Of a stretch of DNA of 64,000 bases, positions 14,619-26,130 are shown in pieces. The translations under genes were made by a program, and so were the position numbers. The first letter of the stretch is position 1; each line of letters begins with the position of its first letter. Under the pieces are notes generated by a model that worked only from the letters and a program-made list of their open reading frames with translations, searched no databases and was not told the DNA's origin. Location of the stretch: positions 744,001-808,000 of the forward strand of contig NC_082602.1 of the NCBI RefSeq assembly GCF_030936135.1, in the 5' to 3' direction. This stretch comes from Gavia stellata. Its lineage: Eukaryota; Chordata; Aves; Gaviiformes; Gaviidae.

Positions 14619-14670
14619 ATCAGTTGTTTTTTAACCTTTGATTGTTATATGCAGTTACTGGCTGCATCTT

Positions 14671-15002
14671 AACTGCTCCCTACAACTACCTGAAAGGAGG
14701 TTGTGGTGAGGTGGCTGTTGGTCTCTTCTCCCAAGTGACAAGCAACAGGACAAGAGGAAACGGCCTCAAGTTGCGCCAGGGGAGGTTCAGGCTGGGTATT
14801 AGGAAAAATGTCTTTCCTGAGAGAGTGGTGAAGCATTGGAAGAGGCTGCCCAGGGAGGTGGTGGAGTCACCATCGCTGGAGGTGTTCAAAAAAACGTGTG
14901 GACGTGGCACTGCGGGACATGGTTTAGTGGGCATGGTGGGGTTGGGTTGATGGTTGGACTCAGTGATCTTACAGGTCTTTTCCAACCGTAGTGATTCTGT
15001 GA
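14671..15002 (+). mobile_element. CR1 retrotransposon, 5'-truncated, sense orientation
   Basis: This is a 3' fragment of a CR1 LINE. The translated + strand carries the C-terminal end of CR1 ORF2, with [36 protein letters not shown] and [16 protein letters not shown] in one open frame (14642-14950). It is followed by the short CR1 3' UTR and a tail ending GTGATTCTGTGA. The 5' end is truncated, as is usual for CR1. It is closely similar to the copies at 21146, 33080, 45029 and 57955, which suggests one subfamily. It is not functional. Confidence 0.95.
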
Positions 15003-18000
15003 ATTAGAAATATCTGACATACCTCCCGAGAAGAGCTCTTGGAAGAGCATATCTTTGCATTCAGATATGCTGATATTCTTTAGAAATGATTGTTTTTTAA
15101 AAATGTGTCACTTAAACCCATTTTCTCTTCTATGCCTAAAAATCCGCTGCTGACTTTATTTTATTAAAGCAGTAGTGGTATGATTTGGTCAGCCTGAAGC
15201 TCAAGGCTTCAAATACAGTAGCTCCTCACCTAATTTAAACAGTAGGTATAGTCTTTGCAGTTGTACATGAGACCTTGAACCTCTTCTTGCACGCTGTTTC
15301 CAAACTCTTTTGGGCCCTTTTTCTAAGTGCCTGCAAGCACAGCTAGCACGAATCCTGCTAAAGCAATGTAAGTCTGGCTAAACTTTGCCCTGCTGATTTG
15401 ATTTTTTTGCTTTAGGGCAGGGAACAGATTTCAGAAACCTGATATGTTCTTGGGGGAACAACAAAAAACAAAGGGAGGTTTTGCTCGCATGTCATTCACA
15501 TGTGGCTGGAGGAGACCGTGGGGAAGTTTTGCAGTGTGGCAGGATTTGCATTTGCTGTTGCCACAGCTACGAGCCAGCTTACAGCATTTCAGTTCCCTTA
15601 GCGGAGGGACAGAGCGGGAGTTTTCAGAGTTAAGGTACCGGTGCACAGAGATGACTCATTTTGGCGTGTCCAACTGATGTTTTTTGAATCAGTTTTTGAA
15701 TAAGAGGATGCAACCGTGGCGTTTCTGTGCGGGGAAGCATAGAGATGTAGTCTTGAGCAATTTTTGGCTTCCTGGATTTGAGGCAATTGATCTGCCTGAT
15801 ATTTGCTCTTAACAGGCTGCTAAGCTGTCATCTGATATCCGACATCTGTACAGGCACCTGAATACTTGGAAGTATTGCAAGACTTCCCACGTACGCCTGG
15901 GCTCTGTCGTCTCTGTAGGTGTCCCAAAGCAGGGCACGTCTCTCTGTTTGCTCCGAACAGGTATTTAGTACAAAGCACTGTTCTTATTGTAATGGGACTG
16001 AATTGCCTCTGTTCGATTTTCGGTTACGTGCAGTCCGACGTGCTAACGCGAGCTGTGTGTTTGCACGGAGTGCTGCATGGTTAAATCCAAACAATAGGCT
16101 GCTTGTGGTAACTGAAAGTGGTGGGGAAAAAAAATCCCTCTTCTGTAATTGCAGGAAGAAAGCAAGCCTGTTTACAGCAGGAATCAGCAAGAGTTTAAGT
16201 CATACTTGACTTTTTTCCCCTGCGTTTTCTGCATAGATTGTGATGATTTAAGCATAAATTACTTAGGCAGAAAAAGCGCTTGGCCTGTCTTTTAGTTACT
16301 GATTACAGTAGCTTTGACTTAGCGGTATAAAGAAACGCTATACCTTTCTGAGGATGACAGCGTGTGTGAGAACTATTTAATTTTGAGTGTGCGTTTGTGC
16401 ACGTCTATGAGCATATCTCCTGAGCAAACTCCTGTATTTACAAAAGACTTGTAACAAAAAAAAAGGTAAAATTAAGGATTCGTTCAGCAGAACCTGCTGG
16501 CGGTTTGTTTTTAGCCTGGTCAGTACCAAAAAATAGTCTATATGCTTTTTGGTGTGCTTTCTGTTCCCTCGTTTGGATAATAGTGTTGACCTTGCAAATG
16601 CTAGTTGGAAGCAGAGAGAGTTCAGGAGCCCTTCCCTAAGAGGCCAGGCTTTCGTGGCGGCAGGGGAGAAGGAATCCTGCTGAAGAAAAAGATCTGAGCT
16701 TGCAGTCTGATGCAGAAATAGAGAGCTGTGTAATACAAGTATGATGTGGAAAGCTGTTGTAATGTAAATAATATGAACTGTATGCAGCCGGCGACTGCAC
16801 ATTGGAAAGAAAAACAAGCGTCAAAAGAAAGGTTAGGAGTTTAAAGTCCACAACTAAATATGAAAACAAATAACACGAGGACAGGAAATCGTACCTATGT
16901 TCAGAGGGAGGCGGGTCAACGTCCTCTGAAGATGGGAATATTTGTGTGGACATGGGTTCGATGTCAGCGGACGGCTACCCTGTAACCAGATGTTTGCAAT
17001 TTTAATCATTTTAAGTGTCAAATATGTAATAGGTAGATAAAATAATTGGATTATACCTTCATCTAGATAAGATGAAAAACTATCAGCTACCTTGCAAGTT
17101 AAGCTGCTGCTTTTTCTCAGCAAAAACCTGACTCATCTGTGCCTTTCACCTCCTGTGTTTCCTGCTGCTCATGCTTATCAGCCTGCAACTGCTTTTACGT
17201 GCTAAACTGCTGACTCTTAGTCTGTCTTGAAATGGTTAACAATAAGTCTAGATTATCTTATGCAAAATACTAATATGCCACTGCTAAAAAGCGTTAGACC
17301 TGTTGTACGGAAACGAGGTGCTCACAAGAGGAAACCGGCGGTTGCAGTGATAGTTAGAAAAGTTGGAGCTGGAGAGAGGAGGACTGTGCTATGCGGCAAA
17401 TTCAATTAATACAGCGATCTTAAATTTAAGTGAGGAACTGAATCGGAAATGTTGTGAGCAGGTGGCGCTTCTTTTTCCCCACAAATAGCTGTAACTTGTT
17501 ATGCAGGTAGCTTTTAACTGGTGTTGCGTCTAACAACCTAGGCTCACTTAAAGATTTTATTATTGTGCTTCATTGGGACTGTTGAGGTTTTGAATTATTA
17601 TGTAAGAAAGTGCTTTTGTATTGATGACGGACTTAAGTTTTTGCTGTGTTGTGAAGGTGTTTATCTGCCGTAGCTTTTTATTTTTGGAGCTATGGCTTTG
17701 TAGGTTTATGGTTTCAAGAAAAACAAACCAAGGGGGGGACTGGACACGACCCTGAAAACAAACCAAACTGTATCCTCAGTAACCAAACCACAGCTCTGAC
17801 ACAGAGGGAAGACAAAGTCTTAACGCCAGCACAGATAGGAAATGAGGTCTGTAGGTGCTGTGCTCAGTCTGTGTTAACATCCTCTCTCTGGGGAGAATTG
17901 CCATGGTCTCTTCCCTTGTTTAGGAAATACTGTGTCAGAGGGGAAACCCCCAGAGCAGAAGGGTCAGCTCTGTCAGCCCCAGCATTAGCATCTTGTGAGA

Positions 18001-21000
18001 TGGTTTCCTGTGGTGGTAGTGCCACTGTGGGTGCTGGGAGCAGCTGTGAAATTGGAAATAGTGCACAGTGCCTTTGGGCTTTGAGATGTCCAAGTCACGG
18101 GTACCACTGTATCCTATCGGCTGGTCCCATAGATCTGCCTCTGAGTATGTCTGTGTTGTTGCGGTGCTTGAGTCTAGCTACAAAACGGCTGTGTAGAGAT
18201 CCCATAAGGATCTGTAGGCTCCCATACTTCTTATACTGTCCCTGTGTACTGGCCAAGGCCTTGAAGGTAGCCAAGGAAGAGATGGTGTAGGGCACCTGGA
18301 TTAGAAAGGCAGAAGGCTGCCGGTCACCTTTTGGAGTAGTGAGTTGAGGAGAGGACTTGTTTGGAACAGTCCCTTTTCTGAGCTGTAGGTCAAGAGGAAA
18401 GGCAAGCCCTTGCACGGGCATCTTCTGCCATCCCTTTGCCTTCATGCGCACCCTGCAGACTTGCAATAGGGGAATCTAGCTTTTATTTTACAAGGAAATG
18501 CCTGTTCACGTAGCAGGTAGAACAAAACAAATAGCAGCTAGTGTAACAAGCACCATATCTGGCTCAAATTGAAGAGTCTGTTGACTTTGGAAAGTATAGA
18601 AAGACGGATTATGGGACTCCATGAGTCTGTGGTGAGCTTGTAGGGCTGGAGAGGGAAGCTAAATTAAGGACATGTTGCTTGGACTGATGATAATTTGGAA
18701 GAAGGGAAGACTGTAGGCTATAGTACAGCCAAGAGTGCCAGAGTTGAGACCCAGGAATACTGCTTCTCACTGATTTTTTTTTTTTTTTTTTCTTGACATG
18801 TTTGGCCAAGGAATAAGGTAAGTGCTGACGTGGTCAGAATTACTGGGGAAAGCCTTTTGGCAACAGCACGGTACTATCTGCAAGTGAAGCGTATCCTTGC
18901 AGGCAGGTGCTTGCCCCGGGGACTGGCCAATTTTGGGGTTTTTTTTCCTGTTGGCCTTGTAACTATCCCAAACCCACCCCTGGGATGTCTGGGTTGCATC
19001 TAAGGAATTACCTTTATGGGAAGGGAAATAAAGAAGAGCACATCTGCTGTCCAGTAGACCTACATCGTGCTTTCCAGGCACCTGTGCTTCTACCTGGAGG
19101 TCTTGGACTAGTTCTAGTCCACGGTAAGACCTCACATACCACCGTGATGAGCATCTGCAGGTAATACCAGCTGCACAGTGAGTCTGTCCTGAAGCAGCTG
19201 CTATATGGTCAATCTGGTCTGCACAGGGTAGGGCTTGAGCAGTTGCCTCTCCTAAGGTTTTTATGGTCTGTTCTGCTGGTAGAAGTGCAAGGAGTGGGCC
19301 TGGGCAGGAAAATTACTGTTGAACCATGACAGCGTATCTGGTTTTGATGCATGAAGATGCAATTAAGGCTTGAGGAGAAGTTTTTTTGAACACTTCTGTG
19401 GAATTTGGATGGATGAAACAGCTTTGCAGGGGCTGACAGAGCCGGAATGAGCCTGGAGATACTTAATCAGAAAAGCTTATACAGAGTGTGCTGGTGTGGG
19501 GTACTCCGCTGTATTCCGAGGGTCCCACAGCCTTCAACATGTAAAGCCAAAGAAACAGGGGTTTCTGCTCTTTGCTGTGGGTTATAATACTGGCGAAGTA
19601 TTTGTGTTGGAAACTTATTTCCCATGAGAATCCCTGTCTCCTTCCTTTCTTAAGAGGCTTGCTTTCTTACACAGTCTGGTCTGACATTGTGGTGTAATTT
19701 AATGCTTCTAGTCCACGAAGTTAAACAGTGATTTTTAAAAAAAACAAAAACATAAAAATCCTTGAAACTCGGAAAGACTTTTGCAGTAGCCCAGGCAGGA
19801 GAGTATCTGTACGTGGATTCTTTGATCTCTTGGGTTTTGGTCTTTTATTTATTGGCCCTAAAAATTTACAGAGGTTAAAATTAGAATGGCAATCCCTAAT
19901 AAACATTTACCAGTGAATTTTTTACAGTCAGCTTTCACATAGCACTGAAAGCCCTGGAAAACAGTGGTCCGTTTTTGGATGCTGGAGACAAACTGAGTAA
20001 GCACAGCTCCTCAGCATGGCACCGGGGAGCACAGCAGATCCTGTTAGGTTTTTGCTCTTTTTTTACCGTTTTATTTTAGAGATGCATGATGGCTGTGGAA
20101 ACTTGAATTCTCCTTTTACTTAGTGGTGTAGCAAATACAGTCTTCCGCTGTATTAACAAATAGTCATGCTCTTAATAGCAAGAGAAGCTAAGCAGCGCAG
20201 TGACTTACAGAGGGTTATGGTGAACATCTTGATACTGCAAGCAATTCATAAATAATGTAGGGCTTTTCTGCTGAAATCTTCTTGCATTTATAACATCATT
20301 GATCACAGAAAGTCCTGTAGCCTTTCTTACCCAGGACAAAAAGCTACTGTGTCTGTCTTAGTCATGCTGTCCTGTTGAACGGTGTATTTAAGGAAGTAAC
20401 GCAGTTATTTTTGTCAATAGTTGAATGATCCAAAACTGTAGCGAGGTTCCCGTTGGGTAAGTCTATAATGAAAAGGCTGGCTGTGCTATGTCGGTTTTAT
20501 ATTGTTCATTATTCATGTGTTGGTATAAGGATGTTCCCTGGGCATGAGTTCACGCTTTTCCGATTTGGGACCACTCGGAAGGTACATGTCAGGGGACAGG
20601 TTGTAGCTGCCTCAGCTGGAGCCTGGATATCCTATATCTGCTTCTTTGGGGCAGGATGGAGTCCTGGCTCCCTCTTGACTGCTGTGCTGTTTCCATACAT
20701 ACCTCTCTCCAGATGTGTGTGTGCGCACCTATGTGTTTGTGTTGGTTTTTTTTTTTATCTAATACCCATGATACCACTGAAACTTCAGCAAAACGGTCGT
20801 TATTCTGCTAGCAGCAACAGCATAGGCTGCTTTGATGGGTGAATCTAATAAACCAGTAATATGCTGGACATCCCAGTATCCCTGTTGGTTTTGCAGAGCA
20901 TCTGCTATGCCTGAAGGCCAGATGCAGTCTGCTAGCATCTCACGGCTTGAATGGGACTCTTGTAGAGGAGCCACTCTATTACTGTGGAAGGCAACTGGCT

Positions 21001-21145
21001 CTGCAAGCAGGTTAGCATCTACAGAACCTTTCTAGCTGGACCCAAGTGTCTGCTTTTAATCAGTAAATAGCCCTGAAACCTGCTGCACGGTACTCCTTAG
21101 AAATAATCTGAGGTACTCTTTACCTAAATAGAGCGCCAAGAGTAT
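15003..21145. other. Intron-like non-coding DNA with unexplained ORFs at 17.8-19.2 kb
   Basis: No recognisable gene. There are homopolymer tracts, including a T-run at about 18774-18791 and another near 20749. Between 17871 and 19135 the sequence holds a 139-codon + strand frame (17871-18290) and two minus-strand frames of just over 120 codons (18095-18466 and 18767-19135). None matches a family I know and no splice structure ties them together. They may be remnants of an old mobile element, or chance. Confidence 0.65.
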
Positions 21146-21396
21146 CACAGAATCACAGAATCACTAAGGTTGGAAAAGACCTGTAAGATCATCAAGTCCA
21201 ACCATCAACCCAACCCCACCATGCCCACTAAACCATGTCCCACAGTGCCACGTCCACACGTTCCTTGAACACCTCCAGGGATGGTGACTCCACCACCTCC
21301 CTGGGCAGCTTATTCCAGTGTTTCACCACTCTCTCAGTAAAGAAATTTTTCCTGATATCCAGCCTGAACCTCCCCTGGTGCAACTTGAGGCCATTT
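21146..21396 (-). mobile_element. CR1 retrotransposon 3' fragment, antisense
   Basis: This is the reverse complement of the CR1 3' end. The left edge shows two copies of the tail octamer (ATCACAGA), followed by the same 3' UTR as the 14.7 and 33.1 kb copies. The terminal ORF2 coding part then reads on the minus strand as [24 protein letters not shown] sequence. The 5' truncation is at about 21396. It is a short dead copy. Confidence 0.94.
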
Positions 21397-22334
21397 CAAA
21401 AAGAAAGGAGTATCAAAAAGATGGAACACAAATGTAGAGGCTCGGTGTTCCCAGCCTTCAGGCAAGAAAATACGCTTCTGTTCATGAAAGCAGCTCATGG
21501 CAGTATTACAGAGAAATCACAGTCCCTCTCTGAGGCTTCTCCCCGTTGCCTACAGCCTAAATTGGATGGCTTCCTAGTGGTGGTAGCCACTAATGGTGAG
21601 ATTAAGCAGCAGATTAATTGACTGGGAGTAACCGAGAGCGGTTTGGTTATGGAGGACAACCTGTCTTCATTCTTTCGCAGGCGAGATGGAGTTTGGGGGT
21701 GCTGCCACTCCAGGTCCTTTCATGAGAACCAAAATCCCCAATTCAATGAAACGCCAACACTGATGCATGTTATAAAGGCAGAGTTGCTAATGCTTTTATG
21801 GCAGTGAGGAGATGAGTTAGACTGTAATTAGCAGCCTCTCTTTTCCCTTGAAAGTCCAGAGAGGATTCTGTAGTTACTTCTGTGTTTAGTTGGTTCTGCT
21901 TTAGCAGTTTTAATTCAGTATGAAACAGTAGCTTATACTGCCCAAGAGAAAAGTAGCGTATAAATGGGGTTTCTTGTATGCTTGTGTGCTGCAAGTGTAA
22001 AGAAACTAACTCCTCAGCCTCACTAGGATGAGTTGCTTTGATGCTTTGAGATGCTGATCTAATTTCAGTGTTCACAGCTGCTGGGATTTTTAAAGACAAA
22101 ACTGTAGGTGAGCTGAGAATCTGAGCCTTTGTTAAGACCAGGAGATCAGTGCAGTGAATTTATATCGTTTCAGGGCTGTCTCTTTGTTGCATTGTACTAA
22201 AATCTAGCTTGGCAGCTACAAAGTAGTCATCTCCAAAAACCTTCCCTAGCTCCAGTATGAAACATGGTATTGCTTAGAGCGATAGACCCTACCAGAAAAT
22301 GTACCTGTGACCTAGCTTCCGAGCTAGCCCAGCT

Positions 22335-22395
22335 TTGAGCAGGGTCTGGACTAGCCAACCCCCCGGAGTCCCTTCCAACCTGGGGCTCTCTGTGG
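22335..22395 (+). mobile_element. Possible small, old CR1 3' tail fragment
   Basis: About 60 bases resemble the end of a sense CR1 of a different, older subfamily. The pattern is GAGCAGGGTCTGGACTAG, then a CCCTTCCAACCT motif, then a degraded CTCTGTGG tail. CR1 3' ends commonly read 'ttggactagatgacc...tcccttccaacct'. The match is short and no coding part remains. Confidence 0.5.
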
Positions 22396-23184
22396 GTCTT
22401 GACACTGGATTTGATGACACAAGGCTAATGTTGAAAAATACCCATGGCAAGAAGTCAGAATTGTGGATGGCCTTTAAATCCCTGTGAACAAACGCATGCA
22501 GCGAGTCAGTTTAAAAAAAACTGTAGTGTTGTCTTTTTTTGCTGGGTGAAGAGAGCGCAAGTGCTTTGGCCACAAATGTGACAGCTGTCATGGGAGATCT
22601 CAGCTATGCTCTCCTTCTCCCTGCTCAGCCCCCAGCGTGCTCGCTCTATTTGCAAAGAGAGGAAAAGGAGGAGGAGGTGTGCTAAACTGAGAAGCAGTCA
22701 AGACAAATGCGCTAATGGTTGGATAGAAACATGGTTTATCTTGAGCTTTTGTACAAAAAGCTGAATTCCGCACGGAGGCTTCCCTGTTCCTGAACTTGGT
22801 TTTAGGGTGAAATCTTGGTAGATAGCATCAGTTTTGTACTTCCCTCCATTCCAGTTGACCCTCACTGGCCTCTTTTGCCAGACTACCTCCAGCTGTGGGA
22901 ACAGGGAATGTTGGAGATGTAAAGAAATTACAACTTTAATTTATCCCTTGGCCTTAAAATCAAAATCTTTAGGACTTCTGTTCTCTTACACCAGCAAAAA
23001 GTGGGTATCTGCCAAGTCAATGAAGATTTTAGCTAGTACTAGATACCCTAGAGGGTATCCATGTCTGACTCTTCTTGCTTTGTTATAAAAGAGGAGAATC
23101 ATCCTCTGGTTTTTAGAGGTGACACAGAGCGTTTGTGGAGCTGAGGGCTTTTTTTTTTAAAGCATTCATCAAAAAGGTGATGTT

Positions 23185-23222
23185 AAAAAAGAAAAAAAGG
23201 GGGGAAGAAAAAAAAAAAAAGG
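23185..23222 (+). repeat. 38-nt pure polypurine run
   Basis: The run contains only A and G, with A-blocks either side of a central G6 block. Such tracts can form triplex (H-DNA) structures and are length-unstable. The Lys/Glu-rich frame at 23135-23389 is simply this tract translated. Confidence 0.85.
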
Positions 23223-23605
23223 CAAAACTTGAGGGAGATGGAGACTGTAAGAGAGACTTAAGGAATCTGATGATACCAGGCAGTCTGATGAAACACCTCC
23301 TGACTGCTTTGTTAATGTTCCCGCTCTCTGACCCCTGTGTCACATTGAAAAAGCAGCATTTGAGCCAAACCGTAGCAAAGGCGAGCTAGCAAGTACTGGA
23401 AAGGGAGTCTCAACCTCAAGAGTGAGATATGGCATGTGTTAATTGTCTCCTGCTGAGCTGGTGTGTGATCTGTCAACACGGTGACATTGTGGTGGGTTTC
23501 TGCCATGGGTGGTACCTTAGACAGGACTGAGATGCTTCTTCTGAATACTTGTGGTTTTCTTTATCATAAGTGGTATCTTGAGTGCACAAGTGAACTGGCA
23601 AAATG

Positions 23606-26130
23606 ATCACAGAATCACAGACTGGTTGAGGTTGATGGGGACCTCTGGGGATCATCTTTGTCCAACCCACCCTGGTCAAGCAGGGTCACCTAGAGGTGCT
23701 TGCCCAGGACCATGTCCAGTTGGGTTTTGAATATCTCCAAGGATGGAGACTCCAAAACATCTCTGGGCACCCTGGTACAGTGTTCAACCACCCTCCCAGT
23801 AAAACAGATTTGTTTGTGTGTGGTTTGTTGCTTGGTTTTTTTTCTTATGGTCTGATGTGTTTCAGTTTGTGCCATCTTGTCCTGTCACTGGGCACCACTG
23901 AGAAGAGCCTGGCCTCTTTGCACCCTCCCTTCAGGCATTTGTATACACTGATTAAAATCCCCCCTGAGCTTTCTCTTCTCCCAGTTGAATAGTCCCAGCT
24001 CTCTCAGCCTTTCCTCATAGGAGAGAAGCTCCAGTCCCTTGGTCATCTTTGTGGCCTTTTGCTGGACTCTCTCCACTATGTCCATGTCTCTTTTGCACTG
24101 AGGAGCCCAGAACTGAACCCAGCGCTCCAGGTGTGCTCTCACCAGTGCTGAGCAGAGGGGAAGGATCACCTTCCTCGACCTGCTGGCAATACTCCTCCTA
24201 ATGCAGCCCAGGACGCTGGTGGCCTTCTTTGCTGTGAGGGTGCATTGCTGGCTCGTGGTATCTTGTGGAAATCCAGAACCACAGGTCCTTCTTTGCAAAG
24301 CTGCTTTCCAGTCTGTCAGCCCCCAGCTTGTACTGGTGCTCGGGGTCATTCTTCCCCAGGTAAAGGACTTTGCCTTTCCGTTGTTTGAACAGTATGAGTT
24401 CCTGTCTGCCCTTTGCTCCAGGTTGTCACAGTTCATCCAAGTGGCAATGCGACCGTCTGGTGTATTGGCCACTCCTCCCAGTTTTGTGTCATCAGTGGAC
24501 TTGCTCAGGGTACACTCTGCACATCATCCAGGTCAGTAACGAAGAGGTTAAACAATATTGGCTCTCATATCAACCCCTGCGTAGACCACTAGTGTCTGGC
24601 TTCCAACTGGAGTATGTGCCACTGATCACAACCTCCTGAGTCTGGCTGTTGAGCCAGTTTTCAGTCCACCTCCCTGCCCACTTGTCTAGTCCATACTTTG
24701 CCAGCTTGTCTGAGGATGTTACAAGAGACAGTGTTGAAAATCTTCCTAAAGTCAACACAGACAACATGTTCTGCACTCCCCTCATCCACCAAGCTAGTTG
24801 TTTCATCACAGGAGGAGGTCAGGCTGGTGAAGCGTGATTTTCCTCCTTCATAAATCCATGCTGACTACTCCTCATCACCCTCTTGTCCTTCATGTGACTG
24901 GAAATGTTTTTTTCCAATGGAATTAGCTGCTCTTGCCCAGGGACGAAGTGAGGCTGGCTGACCTGTAGTTCCCCAGATCCATTTCCTTGCCCTTCTTGAA
25001 GACAGGAGTGACATTTGCTTTCCTCCAGTCATCAGGAACCTCTCCCAATTGCCATGACTATTTAAAGAAAATCAAGTGAGGCCTTGCAACGACATCAACC
25101 AGCTCCCTCAGCGCTCGTGGGCCCATCCCATCTGGTCCTATGGACTGGTGTATGTCCAGTCTGCTGTTTCCTAACCTGATCCTCTTCTACGAAGAGTAAG
25201 TCTTCCTTGCTCGGGACTTCCCCTGTGGTCTCAGGGGCCTGCAATTCCTGAAGGTCGGTCTTACAGTCGCCCTTCACATCCCTTGCCAGATTCAACTCCA
25301 GATGGGTTTTGACTCTCTTAACGCCATCCCTGTGTGATCAGTGTTCCCAGATTCCTCCTGAGTCACCTGCCCCTGCTGCTGCACTTCATTTGCACTTGGG
25401 TTTGGTCAGGAGCTCCTTGCTCCTCCGTGTAGACCTCCTGCCACCTCAGCTTGATTACCTGCTTGTTGGGATGGACCGTTGCTCAGCTTGGAGGAGGCGA
25501 TCCTTTAACATCAACCAGCTCTTCTGGACCCCTCTTCTCTCCTAAGGCTGTATCCCATGGGACTCTTCAAGCACTACCCTGAAGATGCCAAAGTCTGCTC
25601 CCCTGAAGGCCAGGGCTGTGATGCAGCTTTTTTCCCCAGCTCCTTCTTCTCAGGGTCTTGAACTCCACCATCTCATGGTCGCTGCAGCCAGGGCTGCCCT
25701 GACCTTCGCATCCCTGACCAGTTCTTGTTTGTAAGTATGAGGTCCAGCAGAGCACCTCTCCTTGTTGGCTCCTCGATCGCCTGTGTTAGGAAATTGTCGT
25801 TGTCAAAAGTGCACTCCAGAAATCTCCTCGATTGCTTCTGCCATGCTGTGTTGTCCCTCCAGCAGATATGAAGGTGGTGGGAGTTCCCCGGGAGCACCCA
25901 TCCTCTCCCTCATAAAGAGCCAGTGGGCATCCAAATGCTCATCCAGGCATGTGAGTTACCCCACCACGTCTCCGTGATCACAGAGGTTGTAGCCCTGCAT
26001 GTGCGGGCAGACCTCCCACCCGTTCCCCGTGCTGCGTGCCGTGGTGTATGGGCACTACGGAGAGGCACCCAAGGGTGCCGGCTTCCCAGGGCGTGAGAGC
26101 TTTCCCTGTAACGCCCTGCAGGCGCTTCCG
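23606..26130 (-). mobile_element. Long CR1 retrotransposon (about 2.5 kb), antisense, degenerate
   Basis: This is the largest repeat in the window. Read on the minus strand, it runs from the start of the ORF2 endonuclease region (about 26.1 kb) to the 3' tail (23606, with ATCACAGAATCACAGA at the edge). Recognisable blocks in order are: ITETWW (25961-25978), a degraded DFNHPDICW-like block (about 25860-25885), GCSDHEMVEF (about 25660-25690), TPVFKKGKEMDLGNYR (about 24965-25010), VCVDFRKIFNTV (about 24730-24760), KSTDDTK (24482-24502) and LGCIRRSIASRSRKVILPL (about 24170-24210). The sequence between ITETWW and the DFNHPD block is far too short, so an internal deletion is likely. Its 3' UTR differs from the other copies, so it belongs to another, probably older, subfamily. 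Confidence 0.95.
23711..26075 (-). pseudogene. Decayed CR1 ORF2 (endonuclease plus reverse transcriptase)
   Basis: In its intact form CR1 ORF2 encodes an AP-type endonuclease followed by a reverse transcriptase, which together perform target-primed reverse transcription. Here the reading frame is broken into pieces: 25910-26305, 25673-25897, 25567-25755, 25095-25295, 24570-24809 and 23885-24472. The endonuclease keeps the SDH motif within GCSDHEMVEF. The first RT aspartate is kept in VCVDFRKIFNTV. The FADD box has become STDD. A stop follows the first endonuclease block, and frameshifts separate the later pieces. The longest surviving piece (195 codons, 23885-24472) covers the C-terminal region. 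No active protein is expected. Confidence 0.9.

Larger units (their letters stand above)
86..14670. other. Intron-like non-coding DNA, no gene seen
   Basis: No frame on either strand gives a recognisable protein, and the open frames here are short and lack domain features. Contents are single-copy-looking AT-moderate DNA with homopolymer tracts: an A-run near 2400, a C-run near 4690, T-runs near 10803 and 11280, and A-runs near 12172 and 12366. There is a small CpG-dense patch at about 13459-13512. I see no clear CR1 copy here. If the 85-base segment at the window start is an SGMS1 exon, this is its downstream intron. Otherwise it is upstream intergenic DNA. Confidence 0.7.
21397..23605. other. 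Intron-like non-coding DNA between two antisense CR1 copies
   Basis: No gene is recognised. The stretch includes a small old CR1 tail at 22335 and a polypurine run at 23185. The remaining sequence is unremarkable single-copy-looking DNA, with only short open frames and no domain signatures. Confidence 0.65.

Noticed and set aside
18774..18791. T-run as the poly-A tail of a minus-strand processed pseudogene
   Set aside because: No polyadenylation hexamer sits just before the tail on the minus strand, no target-site duplication is evident, and no parent gene is recognised in the adjoining sequence. Processed pseudogenes are also rare in birds.
23885..24472. 195-codon minus ORF as a host gene
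   Set aside because: It is the C-terminal region of CR1 ORF2 within a dead retrotransposon, recognisable by its RSIASRSRKVILPL and YEERLRELGLFNWEKRKLRG blocks.
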